Assembly (NCBI RefSeq): GCF_000482745.1
Contig: NZ_KI519496.1
Coordinates: 62,001-126,000, forward strand
DNA from: Oleidesulfovibrio alaskensis DSM 16109
Lineage (GTDB): Bacteria; Desulfobacterota; Desulfovibrionia; Desulfovibrionales; Desulfovibrionaceae
DNA: 64,000 bases
Direction of reading: 5' to 3'
Positions 9,061 through 18,245 of the stretch are shown here, piece by piece. Under the pieces are notes generated by a model. The model was not told where the DNA came from and searched no databases. It worked only from the letters and a program-made list of their open reading frames with translations. A program made the translations under genes and the position numbers. Position 1 is the first letter of the stretch; every line of letters begins with the position of its first letter.

Positions 9061-9119
9061 ACCGCCCTCGCGGGTGTCCCTTGCAGGGCGCCGCAAAACC
9101 ACCCCGCCGAGGTTTCACC

Positions 9120-10706
9120 GTGAACAGGGAACATCAGAGAGAAGTAGACAAACGCCGCACGTTCGGCATCATCAGCCACCCCGACGCAGGCAAGACGACC
9201 CTTACCGAAAAGCTGCTGCTTTTCGGCGGGGCCATACAGATGGCCGGCACCGTCAAGTCGCGCAAGGCAGCCCGCCACGCCACGTCAGACTGGATGGCCA
9301 TGGAGCAGGAACGCGGCATATCCGTCACCACCTCGGTGATGAAGTTCCACCACAACGGCTACGAAATAAATCTTCTCGATACCCCCGGTCACCAGGATTT
9401 CTCGGAAGACACCTACCGGGTGCTCACCGCGGTGGACAGCGCGCTGCTGGTCATCGACTCCGCCAAAGGCGTGGAAGCGCAGACCCTGAAGCTGATGGAT
9501 GTGTGCCGCATGCGCAGCACTCCCATTGTCACCTTCATCAACAAGCTGGACCGTGACGGCCTGCATCCGCTGGAAGTGATGGATGACATTGAAAGCCGCC
9601 TCAATATCCAGTGCAGTCCGCTTACCTGGCCCATCGGCATGGGAGCGGATTTTAAAGGCACATGGGACATACGCACCGGACGGCTGCATATGTTCACCCC
9701 CGCCAACGACGGGCGCATCGCCTCGGGGCGCATCATTGAAGGACTGGACAACCCGGAACTGGACGAAGCGCTGGGCGAACAGGCCGTTACGCTGCGTGAC
9801 GAGCTGGCGCTGCTGGCAGAAGCCGGAAACCCCTTTGATAAGGAACGGTACCTCAAAGGTGAACTGACCCCGGTGTTTTTCGGTTCGGCCATCAACAATT
9901 TCGGTGTGCGTGAAATGCTGGACACCTTTGTGGATCTGGCACCGGCTCCCCAGCCGCGTCCGGCCACAACCCGCACGGTTTCACCCTATGAAGAAGATTT
10001 TTCCGGTGTGGTTTTTAAGATTCAGGCAAACATGGACAAAAACCACCGCGACCGCATCGCCTTCATGCGTATCTGCTCCGGCAAGTTCACACGCGGCATG
10101 AAAGTGCGTCATCACCGCATCGGCAAAGAAGTGGCACTGGCCAATGCCACCATATTCATGGCGCAGGACAGAACCGGCGTGGAAGAGGCATGGCCCGGCG
10201 ACATCATAGGCATACACAATCACGGCACCATCAAGATAGGGGACACTTTTTCCCTACGCGAGCCGCTGAAATTTGTCGGCATACCCAACTTTGCCCCCGA
10301 ACATTTCCGCAGGGTGGTGCTGCGCGACCCCATGAAGGCCAAACAACTGCAAAAAGGTCTGGAGCAGCTGGCCGAAGAAGGCGCCGTACAGCTTTTCCGG
10401 CCGCTTCTCGGCAATGACTATATTCTCGGCGCCGTGGGTGTGCTGCAGTTTGAAGTCATCGTGGCCCGGCTAAAAGACGAATACAACGTCAACGCCCTGT
10501 ATGAAGGCTGCAACATAACCACGGCACGCTGGCTGCACACCGACGACCCCAAAACCATGGCCGAATTCCGCGACTACTACCGCAGCGAACTGGCCATGGA
10601 CGCGGAAGGCTGCCTTGCCTATCTTGCGCCCAACCCGTGGCGGCTTGAATCCGCAGTGGAGCGCTATCCCAAAATGGAATTCCGCACCACGCGTGAAATC
10701 AGCTAG
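9120..10706 (+). CDS. prfC: Peptide chain release factor 3
   Basis: RF3, 528 residues (E. coli RF3 has 529), a translational GTPase that removes RF1/RF2 from the ribosome after termination. G-domain motifs are complete: SHPDAGKTTLTEKLL (P-loop), the switch region ERGISVTTSVM, DTPGHQDF (G3) and NKLDRD (G4). Domain II and III follow to a C-terminal PKMEFRTTREIS. A GTG start at 9120 is preferred: GAGG lies about 8 bases upstream and VNREHQREVDKRRTFG aligns with the family N-terminus. An in-frame TTG at 9081 would add 13 residues. Confidence 0.97.
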   Translation: MNREHQREVDKRRTFGIISHPDAGKTTLTEKLLLFGGAIQMAGTVKSRKAARHATSDWMAMEQERGISVTTSVMKFHHNGYEINLLDTPGHQDFSEDTYRVLTAVDSALLVIDSAKGVEAQTLKLMDVCRMRSTPIVTFINKLDRDGLHPLEVMDDIESRLNIQCSPLTWPIGMGADFKGTWDIRTGRLHMFTPANDGRIASGRIIEGLDNPELDEALGEQAVTLRDELALLAEAGNPFDKERYLKGELTPVFFGSAINNFGVREMLDTFVDLAPAPQPRPATTRTVSPYEEDFSGVVFKIQANMDKNHRDRIAFMRICSGKFTRGMKVRHHRIGKEVALANATIFMAQDRTGVEEAWPGDIIGIHNHGTIKIGDTFSLREPLKFVGIPNFAPEHFRRVVLRDPMKAKQLQKGLEQLAEEGAVQLFRPLLGNDYILGAVGVLQFEVIVARLKDEYNVNALYEGCNITTARWLHTDDPKTMAEFRDYYRSELAMDAEGCLAYLAPNPWRLESAVERYPKMEFRTTREIS

Positions 10707-10761
10707 CACTGCGTCCGCCGAGGGCAGTTCCGCCGCGGCAACATCAGCGAGGTACTCCGCC

Positions 10762-12018
10762 ATGCGGTCACACAGCGTTCTTTTTATTTTCTGCACCTGC
10801 CTTGCCTTCTGCATCGGCGCAGACGCAGCGACCGGACACAGGGCGCTTGCCGCACAGCAGGACGAGTCATGGCCCGCGGCACGTGTGCTGCATGAAGAAC
10901 ACTACCCCGACGGAACACTCAAACTGCGGCGCACCACAAGCTTTTCCGACATGTTTGAAACGGAATACCGCTACAGCCGCAACGGCACGCTGGTATCCAC
11001 CACGGAGTATACTGACGGCAAGCTCCGCAACGTGACGGAAGAGCTGGGCCACGGCCTGCAACGGCAGACATCCTTCCATCCTGACGGGGTGACCCCGCAC
11101 TGGGAAAGGACGAGGGAAGCCGTCGGCGAAGGCAAATTCCGCACGACCCGCGCCACCGGCGACTCGTTTGTTTACCGCCCCGACGGAACGCTGAAAACCA
11201 GAGCCCTGTACCGCGAAGGGTACAAGGTGCTGTCCGAAGAATTCAGCCCTGACGGAACGATGACCATACGCCGCAGCCATTACAAGGCCAATGACAGCCT
11301 GATTCCGGTACACCTGCTTATGCAGCCCGGCCCCCCGCCGCGGTTCTGTTCCGCGCTGGACCGCCGCGTGACCACGGCAGCGGGTGACGATGTGTTTCAG
11401 ACAATCACCTGCTCGGGCAGCACGCGCCTGCTGGTCACCCCGTTTTTCAGCCTGCGCACGGAACAGCTCCCATCGGGCGGTACGCTGACAACAGTGCTCG
11501 ACTCCGACGGTTCGGCACTGGCCACGCTGGAACCGGCGCAAAGCCACAGCAAGTACGTCACATTATACGCCTATGATGATATTCAGGCGGTGCTCTACAA
11601 AAAAAAGGGCATTTTCGGCACCACGGAGCGGAGTATCTTTTTCAAGCTGCGCACGCCGTGGCCTGACACCGGACAGGCCGGAGAAGGACAGAGTCTCTGC
11701 CCGTACCGGCTTGTGCAGTACTACACGTCGGCAGTCTCCATGGAATTCGACGAGCGGGAAGAACTTGCGGACCTCATGCTCAGCCGCGACAAGCGTATCG
11801 TGCACTGGCTGCGCCTGTACGGGCATATCGTGGTCCTCGACCAGCGTTACGACCTGCGCCCCGATCAGGAATCCATCATCACACAGGTTTTCGTGGACGG
11901 CAAAACCGCAGGAGAAGTGCACTTTATGGGCAGGCCCGACCATCTGGCCCACCCGCTGGAAGACGGCCGCGTTCTGCACGTGACCCCCAAGGACCTCTGG
12001 CTGGAAGAACAACCCTAG
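10762..12018 (+). CDS. Secreted protein with MORN/YwqK-type repeats
   Basis: A 418-residue exported protein. The ATG at 10762 (GAGGT about 9 bases upstream) starts a classic signal peptide (MRSHSVLFIFCTCLAFCIGA). The N-terminal third has imperfect units of about 20-25 residues built on F/Y-x-x-D/N-G-T, for example EEHYPDGTLKLRRT, YSRNGTLVSTTEYTDG, YRPDGTLKTRALYREG and FSPDGTMTIRRSHYK, resembling the MORN_2/YwqK repeat. The remaining 200 residues match nothing I recognise. It lies 55 bases after prfC and may be read from the same promoter. Function unknown; a cell-envelope or toxin-immunity-like role is only a guess from the repeat type. Confidence 0.8.
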   Translation: MRSHSVLFIFCTCLAFCIGADAATGHRALAAQQDESWPAARVLHEEHYPDGTLKLRRTTSFSDMFETEYRYSRNGTLVSTTEYTDGKLRNVTEELGHGLQRQTSFHPDGVTPHWERTREAVGEGKFRTTRATGDSFVYRPDGTLKTRALYREGYKVLSEEFSPDGTMTIRRSHYKANDSLIPVHLLMQPGPPPRFCSALDRRVTTAAGDDVFQTITCSGSTRLLVTPFFSLRTEQLPSGGTLTTVLDSDGSALATLEPAQSHSKYVTLYAYDDIQAVLYKKKGIFGTTERSIFFKLRTPWPDTGQAGEGQSLCPYRLVQYYTSAVSMEFDEREELADLMLSRDKRIVHWLRLYGHIVVLDQRYDLRPDQESIITQVFVDGKTAGEVHFMGRPDHLAHPLEDGRVLHVTPKDLWLEEQP

Positions 12019-12113
12019 CCGCCACCGCCCTTTTACCCCGCGCTGCGGCTGCGGCTGCGGGCGCCCGCATGCCTGTCAGACACAGGCCCCCCACGTTTTT
12101 TGTATCCGCAAAT

Positions 12114-12127
12114 TGCAAACGTTTGCA
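12114..12127. promoter_or_regulatory. GalR/LacI-type operator upstream of galT
   Basis: TGCAAAC|GTTTGCA is a perfect 14-bp palindrome with the central CG typical of LacI/GalR-family operators. The same core recurs in front of the LacI-family gene at 14642, so both are very probably bound by that regulator. It sits 75 bases ahead of galT. Confidence 0.85.
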
Positions 12128-12201
12128 TCAGCAACGGAAGTCCGTTAGGGTTACCCGGAAAACAACCCGGCACTCAGACCGGTGTCTTCCGGAGACATGC
12201 C

Positions 12202-13278
12202 ATGGGCCTGCAACCGTACAAGGACATTCCGCACACACGGCGCAACGCGCTGACAGGCGAATGGGTGCTGGTGTCGCCCCACAGGGCAATGCGCCCCTGG
12301 CAGGGGCAGCAGGACGCACCCGACACCACCGTCATGCCCGCCTATGACCCGCAGTGTTATCTGTGTCCGGGCAACCTGCGCACAGGCGGTGCCCGCAACC
12401 CGCACTACAGCGGCGTATTCGTCTTCGACAACGACTTTCAGGCACTGAAAACGCCCGGCAGCCGCACCGCGCAAAGCCCCCCCCGCAAAAACGACGACCT
12501 GTTTGCCGCCAGACCCGAGACTGGCATCTGCCGTGTCGTATGTTACTCTCCCCGCCACGACCTGACCATGGCCCGCATGCAGCCCGCACAGGCAGAGGCC
12601 GTCATCACCGCGTGGCAGCACGAGTATGCCGCACTGTGCTCACGGCAGGATATCGGGTATGTCCAGATTTTTGAAAACAGAGGCGCCATGATGGGCTGCT
12701 CCAACCCGCATCCCCACGGGCAGATATGGGCCAGCAGCTCCGTGCCGCACATCGCCGCGCAGGAAGACACCATGCAGCGCCGCCACCTGCAGCAACACGG
12801 CGACTGCCTGCTCTGCAGATACACCGCTCTGGAAGAAGAATACAAAGAGCGTGTGGTCTTCAGCAATGACTCGTTCTGCGCGGTGGTACCCTACTGGGCG
12901 GTGTGGCCCTTTGAAACCATGCTTCTGCCGCGCAGGCATGCCGCCGACATCACAGACATGACTCCGGCGGAAAAAACCGATCTCGCGCATGCGCTCATAC
13001 GGCTGACCACCAGATACGACAACCTGTTCCGCACGCCTTTTCCCTATTCCATGGGCATACACCAGCAGCCCTGCAAGGGCGCTTCTCCGCAGGCGTGGCA
13101 TTACCATTTTCACTTCTATCCGCCGCTGCTGCGTTCCGCATCGGTACGCAAATTCATGGTGGGCTATGAAATGCTGGGCAGCCCGCAGCGCGACCTGACA
13201 GCAGAGAGCGCGGCGGACAGGCTGCGCGCCCTTTCCGACGTGCATTACACGGGCCTGCGGCAGGGGTCTGCAACATGA
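12202..13278 (+). CDS. galT: Galactose-1-phosphate uridylyltransferase
   Basis: GalT (358 residues) exchanges UMP between UDP-glucose and galactose-1-phosphate, the second Leloir step. The active-site motif CSNPHPHGQIW, with the nucleophilic second His of HPH, is intact, as is the N-terminal zinc motif CYLCPGN. In the second half, NDSFCAVVPYWAVWPFE and the HYHFHFYPP segment match the family. The ATG at 12202 has GGAGA 8 bases upstream and gives a family-length protein; in-frame codons before it cover the operator. It is the first gene of the galactose operon and overlaps galK by ATGA. Confidence 0.95.
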   Translation: MGLQPYKDIPHTRRNALTGEWVLVSPHRAMRPWQGQQDAPDTTVMPAYDPQCYLCPGNLRTGGARNPHYSGVFVFDNDFQALKTPGSRTAQSPPRKNDDLFAARPETGICRVVCYSPRHDLTMARMQPAQAEAVITAWQHEYAALCSRQDIGYVQIFENRGAMMGCSNPHPHGQIWASSSVPHIAAQEDTMQRRHLQQHGDCLLCRYTALEEEYKERVVFSNDSFCAVVPYWAVWPFETMLLPRRHAADITDMTPAEKTDLAHALIRLTTRYDNLFRTPFPYSMGIHQQPCKGASPQAWHYHFHFYPPLLRSASVRKFMVGYEMLGSPQRDLTAESAADRLRALSDVHYTGLRQGSAT

Positions 13279-14579
13279 TGCCCGCGCTGCTTACGCAGCA
13301 GGAAATGCTGAACGCCCTGCATAGGGGGGCACTGGACGCGGGGCTGCGCGCCCTGTACGCGCCGGACAGCGACAGCGGGCACACAGCCGCTGCGGCACGC
13401 ATCCGGCTGGAAAACCTGCTGCATGAACATCTGCACCGCTACGGCCCGCGGCCTGTGGGTATTTTCAGCGCGCCCGGCCGTACGGAACTGGCAGGCAACC
13501 ATACCGACCACAACAGGGGTGTGGTGGTGGCGGCAGCAGTCACACTGGACTGTCTGGCCGTGGCTTCTGCCCGCGCCGACCTGCGCGTGCATCTGGTTTC
13601 CGCCGGATTTGCCCGTCCGGTGGGCCTGACACTGGATGACCTGCAGCCGCGCGCGGACGAAAAAGAAACCCCCGCGGCCATCGTCAGAGGCATGGCTGCC
13701 GGCATACACGGCCTGATGCCCCTCTGCGGGTTCGATGCCTGTGTGCACAGTACGGTTCCCGTGGGTGCGGGACTCAGCTCCTCCGCAGCATTCGAGGTGC
13801 TCTGCGGCCGCATTTTTTCAGGCTGGCATTCCGGTTACGTCCTCACTCAGCAAACGCTGGCGGCACTGGCCCATACCGCAGAATCCCGTTATTTCGGCAA
13901 GCCATGCGGCGAAATGGATCAACTGGCCTGCGCGGGCAGCGGAGCTTCGGTCATCCGCTTCGGCATGCCGCAGGGCAAAAACGTTGAAGCCGTGCCCGTC
14001 AATATTGCGGAAGCCGGCTATCAGCTTGCGGTTGTAAACACGGGGGGCAGCCACGCCGACCTGACGGCGGAATACGCCGCCATACCCGCAGAGATGCGCC
14101 GCGCCGCGGCCGTACTGGGCAAGCAGCAGGCCCACGGCATCACCGCCGCAGAGGTGCTGCGCCACGCCGCAGCCATCCGCAATGCGGCCGGAGACCGGGC
14201 CCTGCTGCGGCTGCTTCATTTTGCCGAAGAGACACAGCGTGCCGAAGCCGTGGCACAGGCGCTGCGTCACAACCGCACGCAGGAATTGCTGCGGCTGGTC
14301 AATGCCAGCGGCGATTCTTCGTGGCGGCTGCTGCAAAACTGCTACCCCGCCGGTGCGTCCGCCCAGCCCCTGCCCGTGGCGCTGGAAACGACCCGCCTGC
14401 AACTGGACGGACAAGGGGCATGGCGTGTGCACGGCGGAGGATTTGCCGGTACCATACAGGTCTATGTGCCGCAGCGGCTCATGGCCGGCTACACAAAGTG
14501 CATGGAACAGCTTTTCGGCGCCGGGTGTGTCATCCCGCTGGATATCCGCGGCAGCGGCCTGCACCGGCTGTTCCCGTAA
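13275..14579 (+). CDS. galK: Galactokinase-family GHMP kinase (divergent sugar-binding motif)
   Basis: GHMP sugar kinase, 434 residues, beginning inside the galT stop. The three GHMP motifs are present: APGRTELAGNHTDHNRG (residues about 65-81), VPVGAGLSSSAAFEV (motif 2, ATP-binding) and GGGFAGTIQVYV near the C-terminus. The classical galactokinase signature has GEHTDYND; here the Glu that contacts the sugar is Asn and Tyr is His, a variant I associate with a widespread bacterial GNHTDH subgroup annotated as galactokinase. An N-terminal extension of about 60 residues precedes motif 1. Position between galT and galM strongly favours galactose as substrate, but a related sugar is possible. Confidence 0.85.
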   Translation: MMPALLTQQEMLNALHRGALDAGLRALYAPDSDSGHTAAAARIRLENLLHEHLHRYGPRPVGIFSAPGRTELAGNHTDHNRGVVVAAAVTLDCLAVASARADLRVHLVSAGFARPVGLTLDDLQPRADEKETPAAIVRGMAAGIHGLMPLCGFDACVHSTVPVGAGLSSSAAFEVLCGRIFSGWHSGYVLTQQTLAALAHTAESRYFGKPCGEMDQLACAGSGASVIRFGMPQGKNVEAVPVNIAEAGYQLAVVNTGGSHADLTAEYAAIPAEMRRAAAVLGKQQAHGITAAEVLRHAAAIRNAAGDRALLRLLHFAEETQRAEAVAQALRHNRTQELLRLVNASGDSSWRLLQNCYPAGASAQPLPVALETTRLQLDGQGAWRVHGGGFAGTIQVYVPQRLMAGYTKCMEQLFGAGCVIPLDIRGSGLHRLFP

Positions 14580-14613
14580 GTCAGCTCCGCAGGCAAAAAA
14601 AGCCGTGCCGCTT

Positions 14614-14657
14614 TTGACAAAACCATGTAAATGAGGTCAAACTGCAAACGTTTGCAG
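14614..14657 (+). promoter_or_regulatory. Promoter and LacI-type operator ahead of the regulator gene
   Basis: TTGACA (14614-14619) lies 17 bases before a weak TCAAAC (14637-14642). Directly on the downstream edge is CTGCAAACGTTTGCAG (14642-14657), a perfect 16-bp palindrome sharing its 12-base core with the galT operator. A repressor bound here would block the promoter, implying negative autoregulation and possibly a second transcription start for the lower half of the operon. Confidence 0.75.
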
Positions 14658-14690
14658 CAACTGCGGCACCCGCCGCAAAACGGACAGCGC

Positions 14691-15695
14691 ATGCGCCAGT
14701 ACACCATTAAAGACATCGCCAGAGAACTGGGGGTTTCACCCTCGACGGTGTCGCGTGCGCTCAGCGGACACCCCGGCATCAGCGCCCGGACCCGCAGCAG
14801 GGTTCAGGAACTGGCCCGTCTGCACAACTACCAGCCCAACCTGCTCGCTAAAAGTCTGCAGCAGAAACATTCCAGCACCATCGGCGTCATTGTGCCGGAG
14901 ATCCGCCACGACTTTTTCGCCGCCACCATCAGCGGCATCGAAGAGGTGGCCTACACGGCAGGATACGCCATCATGGTCTGCCAGAGCCATGAAACACTCG
15001 ACCGCGAAACAACCAACATAGCCGCACTGCTGGGACAGCGTATAGCGGGCCTGCTGCTTTCCGTCTCGTGCCGCACGCACGACGCACGGCATCTTGCTCC
15101 GGTGCTGCGCAGCCGGACGCCTCTGGTGATTTTCGACAGAGTGCCCGAAGGGTTTGCAGGCAGCACAGTCACCACCGACGACGAGCAGGGAGCCTGTGAC
15201 ATCACAGCGCTGCTGCTGCAAAAAGGCTACCGGCGCATAGCCCACATAGGAGGCCCCCCGCATCTGGCCATAAGCCGCCGACGGTACGCAGGCTATGCAA
15301 AAGCCCTTGCCGCGGCGGGAATGCCGCAGTTTTCCGGATACCATATTCAGGGCGGCTTTGACGAAGAAGACGGCAGACGCGGCGCCATGCAGCTTTTTGA
15401 CCTTGCGCAGCCGCCTGACGCCATCATGGCCGTCACCGACCCTGTGGCACTGGGAGTGTACAGCGCCGCGCGGCAGCGGGGTTTGCGCATACCGCAGGAT
15501 ATAGCGGTCACCGGATTCAGCGGCAACCCCGTGGGCGAACTGATCACCCCGCGCCTGACAACAGTATACCAGCCAGCCTTTGAAATGGGCAGACGCGCCG
15601 CCGGCCTGCTGCTGGAACAGATACGCGGCGCCGCGGCACAAAGCACAGCAACCGTGTCATTGCCCACGCGTGTGGTTGTGCGCGAATCGGCGTAG
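14691..15695 (+). CDS. LacI/GalR-family transcriptional regulator of galactose genes
   Basis: A 334-residue repressor. The N-terminal helix-turn-helix and hinge (IKDIARELGVSPSTVSRAL) are textbook LacI family. The periplasmic-binding-protein-like sensor domain follows (IGVIVPEIRHDFFA, then GYRRIAHIGGP and DAIMAVTDPVALGVY). The ATG at 14691 is favoured although its ribosome site is weak: it gives the canonical N-terminus, and an upstream in-frame start at 14631 would overlap the operator. It is flanked by galK and galM, and the two palindromes at 12114 and 14642 are its expected targets. The inducer is presumably galactose or a galactoside; that part is inference. Confidence 0.93.
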   Translation: MRQYTIKDIARELGVSPSTVSRALSGHPGISARTRSRVQELARLHNYQPNLLAKSLQQKHSSTIGVIVPEIRHDFFAATISGIEEVAYTAGYAIMVCQSHETLDRETTNIAALLGQRIAGLLLSVSCRTHDARHLAPVLRSRTPLVIFDRVPEGFAGSTVTTDDEQGACDITALLLQKGYRRIAHIGGPPHLAISRRRYAGYAKALAAAGMPQFSGYHIQGGFDEEDGRRGAMQLFDLAQPPDAIMAVTDPVALGVYSAARQRGLRIPQDIAVTGFSGNPVGELITPRLTTVYQPAFEMGRRAAGLLLEQIRGAAAQSTATVSLPTRVVVRESA

Positions 15696-15703
15696 AGGCA
15701 GAC

Positions 15704-16945
15704 ATGAGCAGCACGCAGGATACATGTTTTACGCACCTGTCAGGTGCGCATACTGTCAGACCGCAACCCTGCGCAACAATACCGCACTGTTCCTGCCCTG
15801 CTTTCCGGCGTATTCCGTGGCCCGGCCGCGCCGCACGTCCCGCCCCTCAGCCAGACGGCCGGTCTCCTTCTGCGACACCCTCCCTGTTCATGCTGCGCAA
15901 TACAAATGACATGACGGTTTGTATTACCGATTACGGAGCACGGCTCGTTTCCGTTCTCTGGCCGCAAAGTAAACCGCCTTGTTCCGGCAGTACCGGCGCA
16001 CCGGATTCCCGGCGCGATGTCATAACGGGGTATGATTCACCATACATGTACATGGACGATCCGTATTACATGGGCGCAATTATCGGCAGGCTGGCCAACC
16101 GGACCTCCGGAGCATGTTTTTCACTGGACGGGCAGCGCCACTGCCTGAAAGCCAACGACGGTCCGCATCATCTGCACGGCGGCCCGCACGGTCTGCACAG
16201 CCGCATGTGGCAGGTGCAGGCAGGCGATTACGCCGAAAACGCAACAATCATATTGCGGTATGCCAGCCCGCACGGAGAACAGGGATACCCCGGCACCGTG
16301 CAGTTCACCGTCAGCTGCACGCTGACAGACAGCAACACGCTGCGTCTGACCATGCACGCGCAGGCCGACGTTCCCACGCCCGTCTCACTGACAGCGCATC
16401 CCTACTTCAACCTGAGCGGTCATCCGGCGGGCAGCCTGCACGGGCACCGGCTTACCGTTCACGCATCCCGTTATCTGCCCTGTTCCGCAGCACAGAAAAC
16501 CGGCTACGGCATTCCTGCCGGTCACACCGCGCCTGTGGCAGGCACCGCGCTGGACTTCACAACGCCGCGCGACCTGACACAGGCCCTGCGGCAAACTCCG
16601 CAGGGCTTTGACCACTATGCCGTGCTGGACGCCGCAGCATCCGCAAGCGAACCGCAACACCCCGTGCTGCGCCATGCCGCCACGCTGCACCATGTGCCCA
16701 CCGGCCGCAGCATGCAGGTACACACCGACCAGCCGGGACTGCAGATATATTCAGCCAATTTCATCGCCCCCCGCACACGGGGCAAGTACGGAACCTGCTA
16801 CGGCCCTCAGACAGCTATCTGTCTGGAGCCTCACGGCTTTCCCGATGCGGTGAACAACGCACACTTTCCCTCATGCATCATCGGGCCGCAGGCACCGTAC
16901 ACCCAGACAACGGAGTACCGTTTTTTTACAGGACAGCAGGCGTAA
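15704..16945 (+). CDS. galM: Aldose 1-epimerase (galactose mutarotase family)
   Basis: GalM, 413 residues, interconverts alpha and beta anomers before GalK. Family landmarks are ITDYGARLVSVLWP, GAIIGRLANR, GPHHLHGGPHGLH, TAHPYFNLSGH with a catalytic His, and CLEPHGFPDAVNN with the catalytic Glu. The first 60 residues, rich in Pro, Arg and Cys, do not look like a typical epimerase N-terminus, although GAGG sits 6 bases before the 15704 ATG; a later start cannot be ruled out. No signal peptide, so cytoplasmic. It lies 8 bases after the regulator and 44 before the transporter ATPase. Confidence 0.88.
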   Translation: MSSTQDTCFTHLSGAHTVRPQPCATIPHCSCPAFRRIPWPGRAARPAPQPDGRSPSATPSLFMLRNTNDMTVCITDYGARLVSVLWPQSKPPCSGSTGAPDSRRDVITGYDSPYMYMDDPYYMGAIIGRLANRTSGACFSLDGQRHCLKANDGPHHLHGGPHGLHSRMWQVQAGDYAENATIILRYASPHGEQGYPGTVQFTVSCTLTDSNTLRLTMHAQADVPTPVSLTAHPYFNLSGHPAGSLHGHRLTVHASRYLPCSAAQKTGYGIPAGHTAPVAGTALDFTTPRDLTQALRQTPQGFDHYAVLDAAASASEPQHPVLRHAATLHHVPTGRSMQVHTDQPGLQIYSANFIAPRTRGKYGTCYGPQTAICLEPHGFPDAVNNAHFPSCIIGPQAPYTQTTEYRFFTGQQA

Positions 16946-16989
16946 CAAACCCCGCCGTCCGCAAGCAGCAACAGGATCACGGAAACGCC

Positions 16990-18090
16990 ATGGAAAAAGT
17001 TTCGCTCAACGGTATAAGCAAGCGCTTCGGCGACGTACGGGTCATTCACGATGTCAGCCTGTCCATCAGAGAAAATGAATTCATCGTGCTGGTGGGGCCT
17101 TCCGGCTGCGGAAAATCCACCATACTGCGCATGATAGCGGGGCTGGAGAGCGTGAGCGGCGGCGAAATACGCATAGGGGGCCGCGTAGTCAATGACGTGC
17201 CGCCCAAGGAACGCGATGTGGCCATGGTGTTTCAGAACTACGCCCTGTATCCGCACATGACCGTGGGAGAAAACATGGGGTTCAGTCTTAAAATGCAGAA
17301 ACGCCCCGGAGCCGAAATCGAGTCGAAAGTGCAGGAGGCCGCAGCCGTTCTGGGGTTGACCGAATATCTGCACCGCAAACCCGCGGCTCTTTCCGGCGGG
17401 CAACGGCAGCGCGTGGCCATGGGCCGCGCCATTGTGCGCAAACCGCAGGTCTTTCTGTTCGACGAGCCTCTTTCAAATCTGGACGCCCAGCTGCGCACCC
17501 AGATGCGCATGGAACTGAAAAAACTGCACCTGAAGCTGAACACCACCACCATATACGTCACCCACGATCAGGTGGAGGCCATGACGCTGGCCGACCGCAT
17601 TGTACTGCTGAAAGACGGACATATACAGCAGGTGGGGGCCCCTGTGGATGTCTTTGAACGTCCGGCCAATGTGTTCACCGGGCGTTTTATCGGCAACCCG
17701 CCCATGAACGTGCTGCAGGCGGTGCTGCATAAAGGCGCGGACGATGCAGGGCGCCATGTGGCCGCAGAGGGCCTGCGCATTGCAGTGGCAGACACGGTAG
17801 GCGCCGCGTTGCCCCACGGTACGCCGGTAACCGTGGGCATACGGCCCGATGCCGTCAAAACCGGCGACGCGCTTATGCATCTGCCGGAACACTGCCATAT
17901 GGATGCGCGTGTGGAAGTGGCCGAAATTCTGGGCGGTCAGTCGCTGCTGGAAGTATCGGCGGCGGGTGTTCCGCTCATAGCGGAAGTGGCAGGCCGCGTG
18001 CTGGTGCGCCCCGGAGACTCCATACGCATAGGCGTTGACCCTGCACGGGTTCTGCTTTTTGACGCGCAGACCCAGAACGCCGTCGACTGA
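16990..18090 (+). CDS. Sugar ABC importer ATPase (MalK/UgpC/MsmK type)
   Basis: ATPase of a carbohydrate uptake system, 366 residues. Walker A GPSGCGKST, signature LSGGQRQRVAMGRA, Walker B VFLFDEPLSNLD and the switch His (YVTHDQVEAM) are intact. The C-terminal 120 residues form the OB-fold regulatory domain typical of MalK-like ATPases (TVGIRPDAVK). The start at 16990 gives MEKVSLNGISKRFGDV. The binding protein and two permeases follow, so the importer is complete and continuous with the galactose genes. The transported sugar is probably galactose or a galactoside. Confidence 0.93.
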   Translation: MEKVSLNGISKRFGDVRVIHDVSLSIRENEFIVLVGPSGCGKSTILRMIAGLESVSGGEIRIGGRVVNDVPPKERDVAMVFQNYALYPHMTVGENMGFSLKMQKRPGAEIESKVQEAAAVLGLTEYLHRKPAALSGGQRQRVAMGRAIVRKPQVFLFDEPLSNLDAQLRTQMRMELKKLHLKLNTTTIYVTHDQVEAMTLADRIVLLKDGHIQQVGAPVDVFERPANVFTGRFIGNPPMNVLQAVLHKGADDAGRHVAAEGLRIAVADTVGAALPHGTPVTVGIRPDAVKTGDALMHLPEHCHMDARVEVAEILGGQSLLEVSAAGVPLIAEVAGRVLVRPGDSIRIGVDPARVLLFDAQTQNAVD

Positions 18091-18101
18091 AACGCGGAAG
18101 A

Positions 18102-18128
18102 GCACGGCCCCCCTGACGGAAGCCGTGC
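18102..18128 (+). other. Stem-loop in the ATPase/binding-protein spacer
   Basis: GCACGGC (18102-18108) pairs with GCCGTGC (18122-18128) across a 13-base loop. It lies in a 155-base gap before the binding-protein gene. No T-run, so a processing or stability element rather than a terminator. Confidence 0.4.
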
Positions 18129-18245
18129 AGACCATAGGCTCATGGCCGCGCACAGCGGCAAACGGGATTGCCGGACAACGTCTGCCGGCGCATTGCGGCT
18201 CAGGGCGCCACAACCGCCCGCACCGCACAACGCAGGAGGAAGGGT

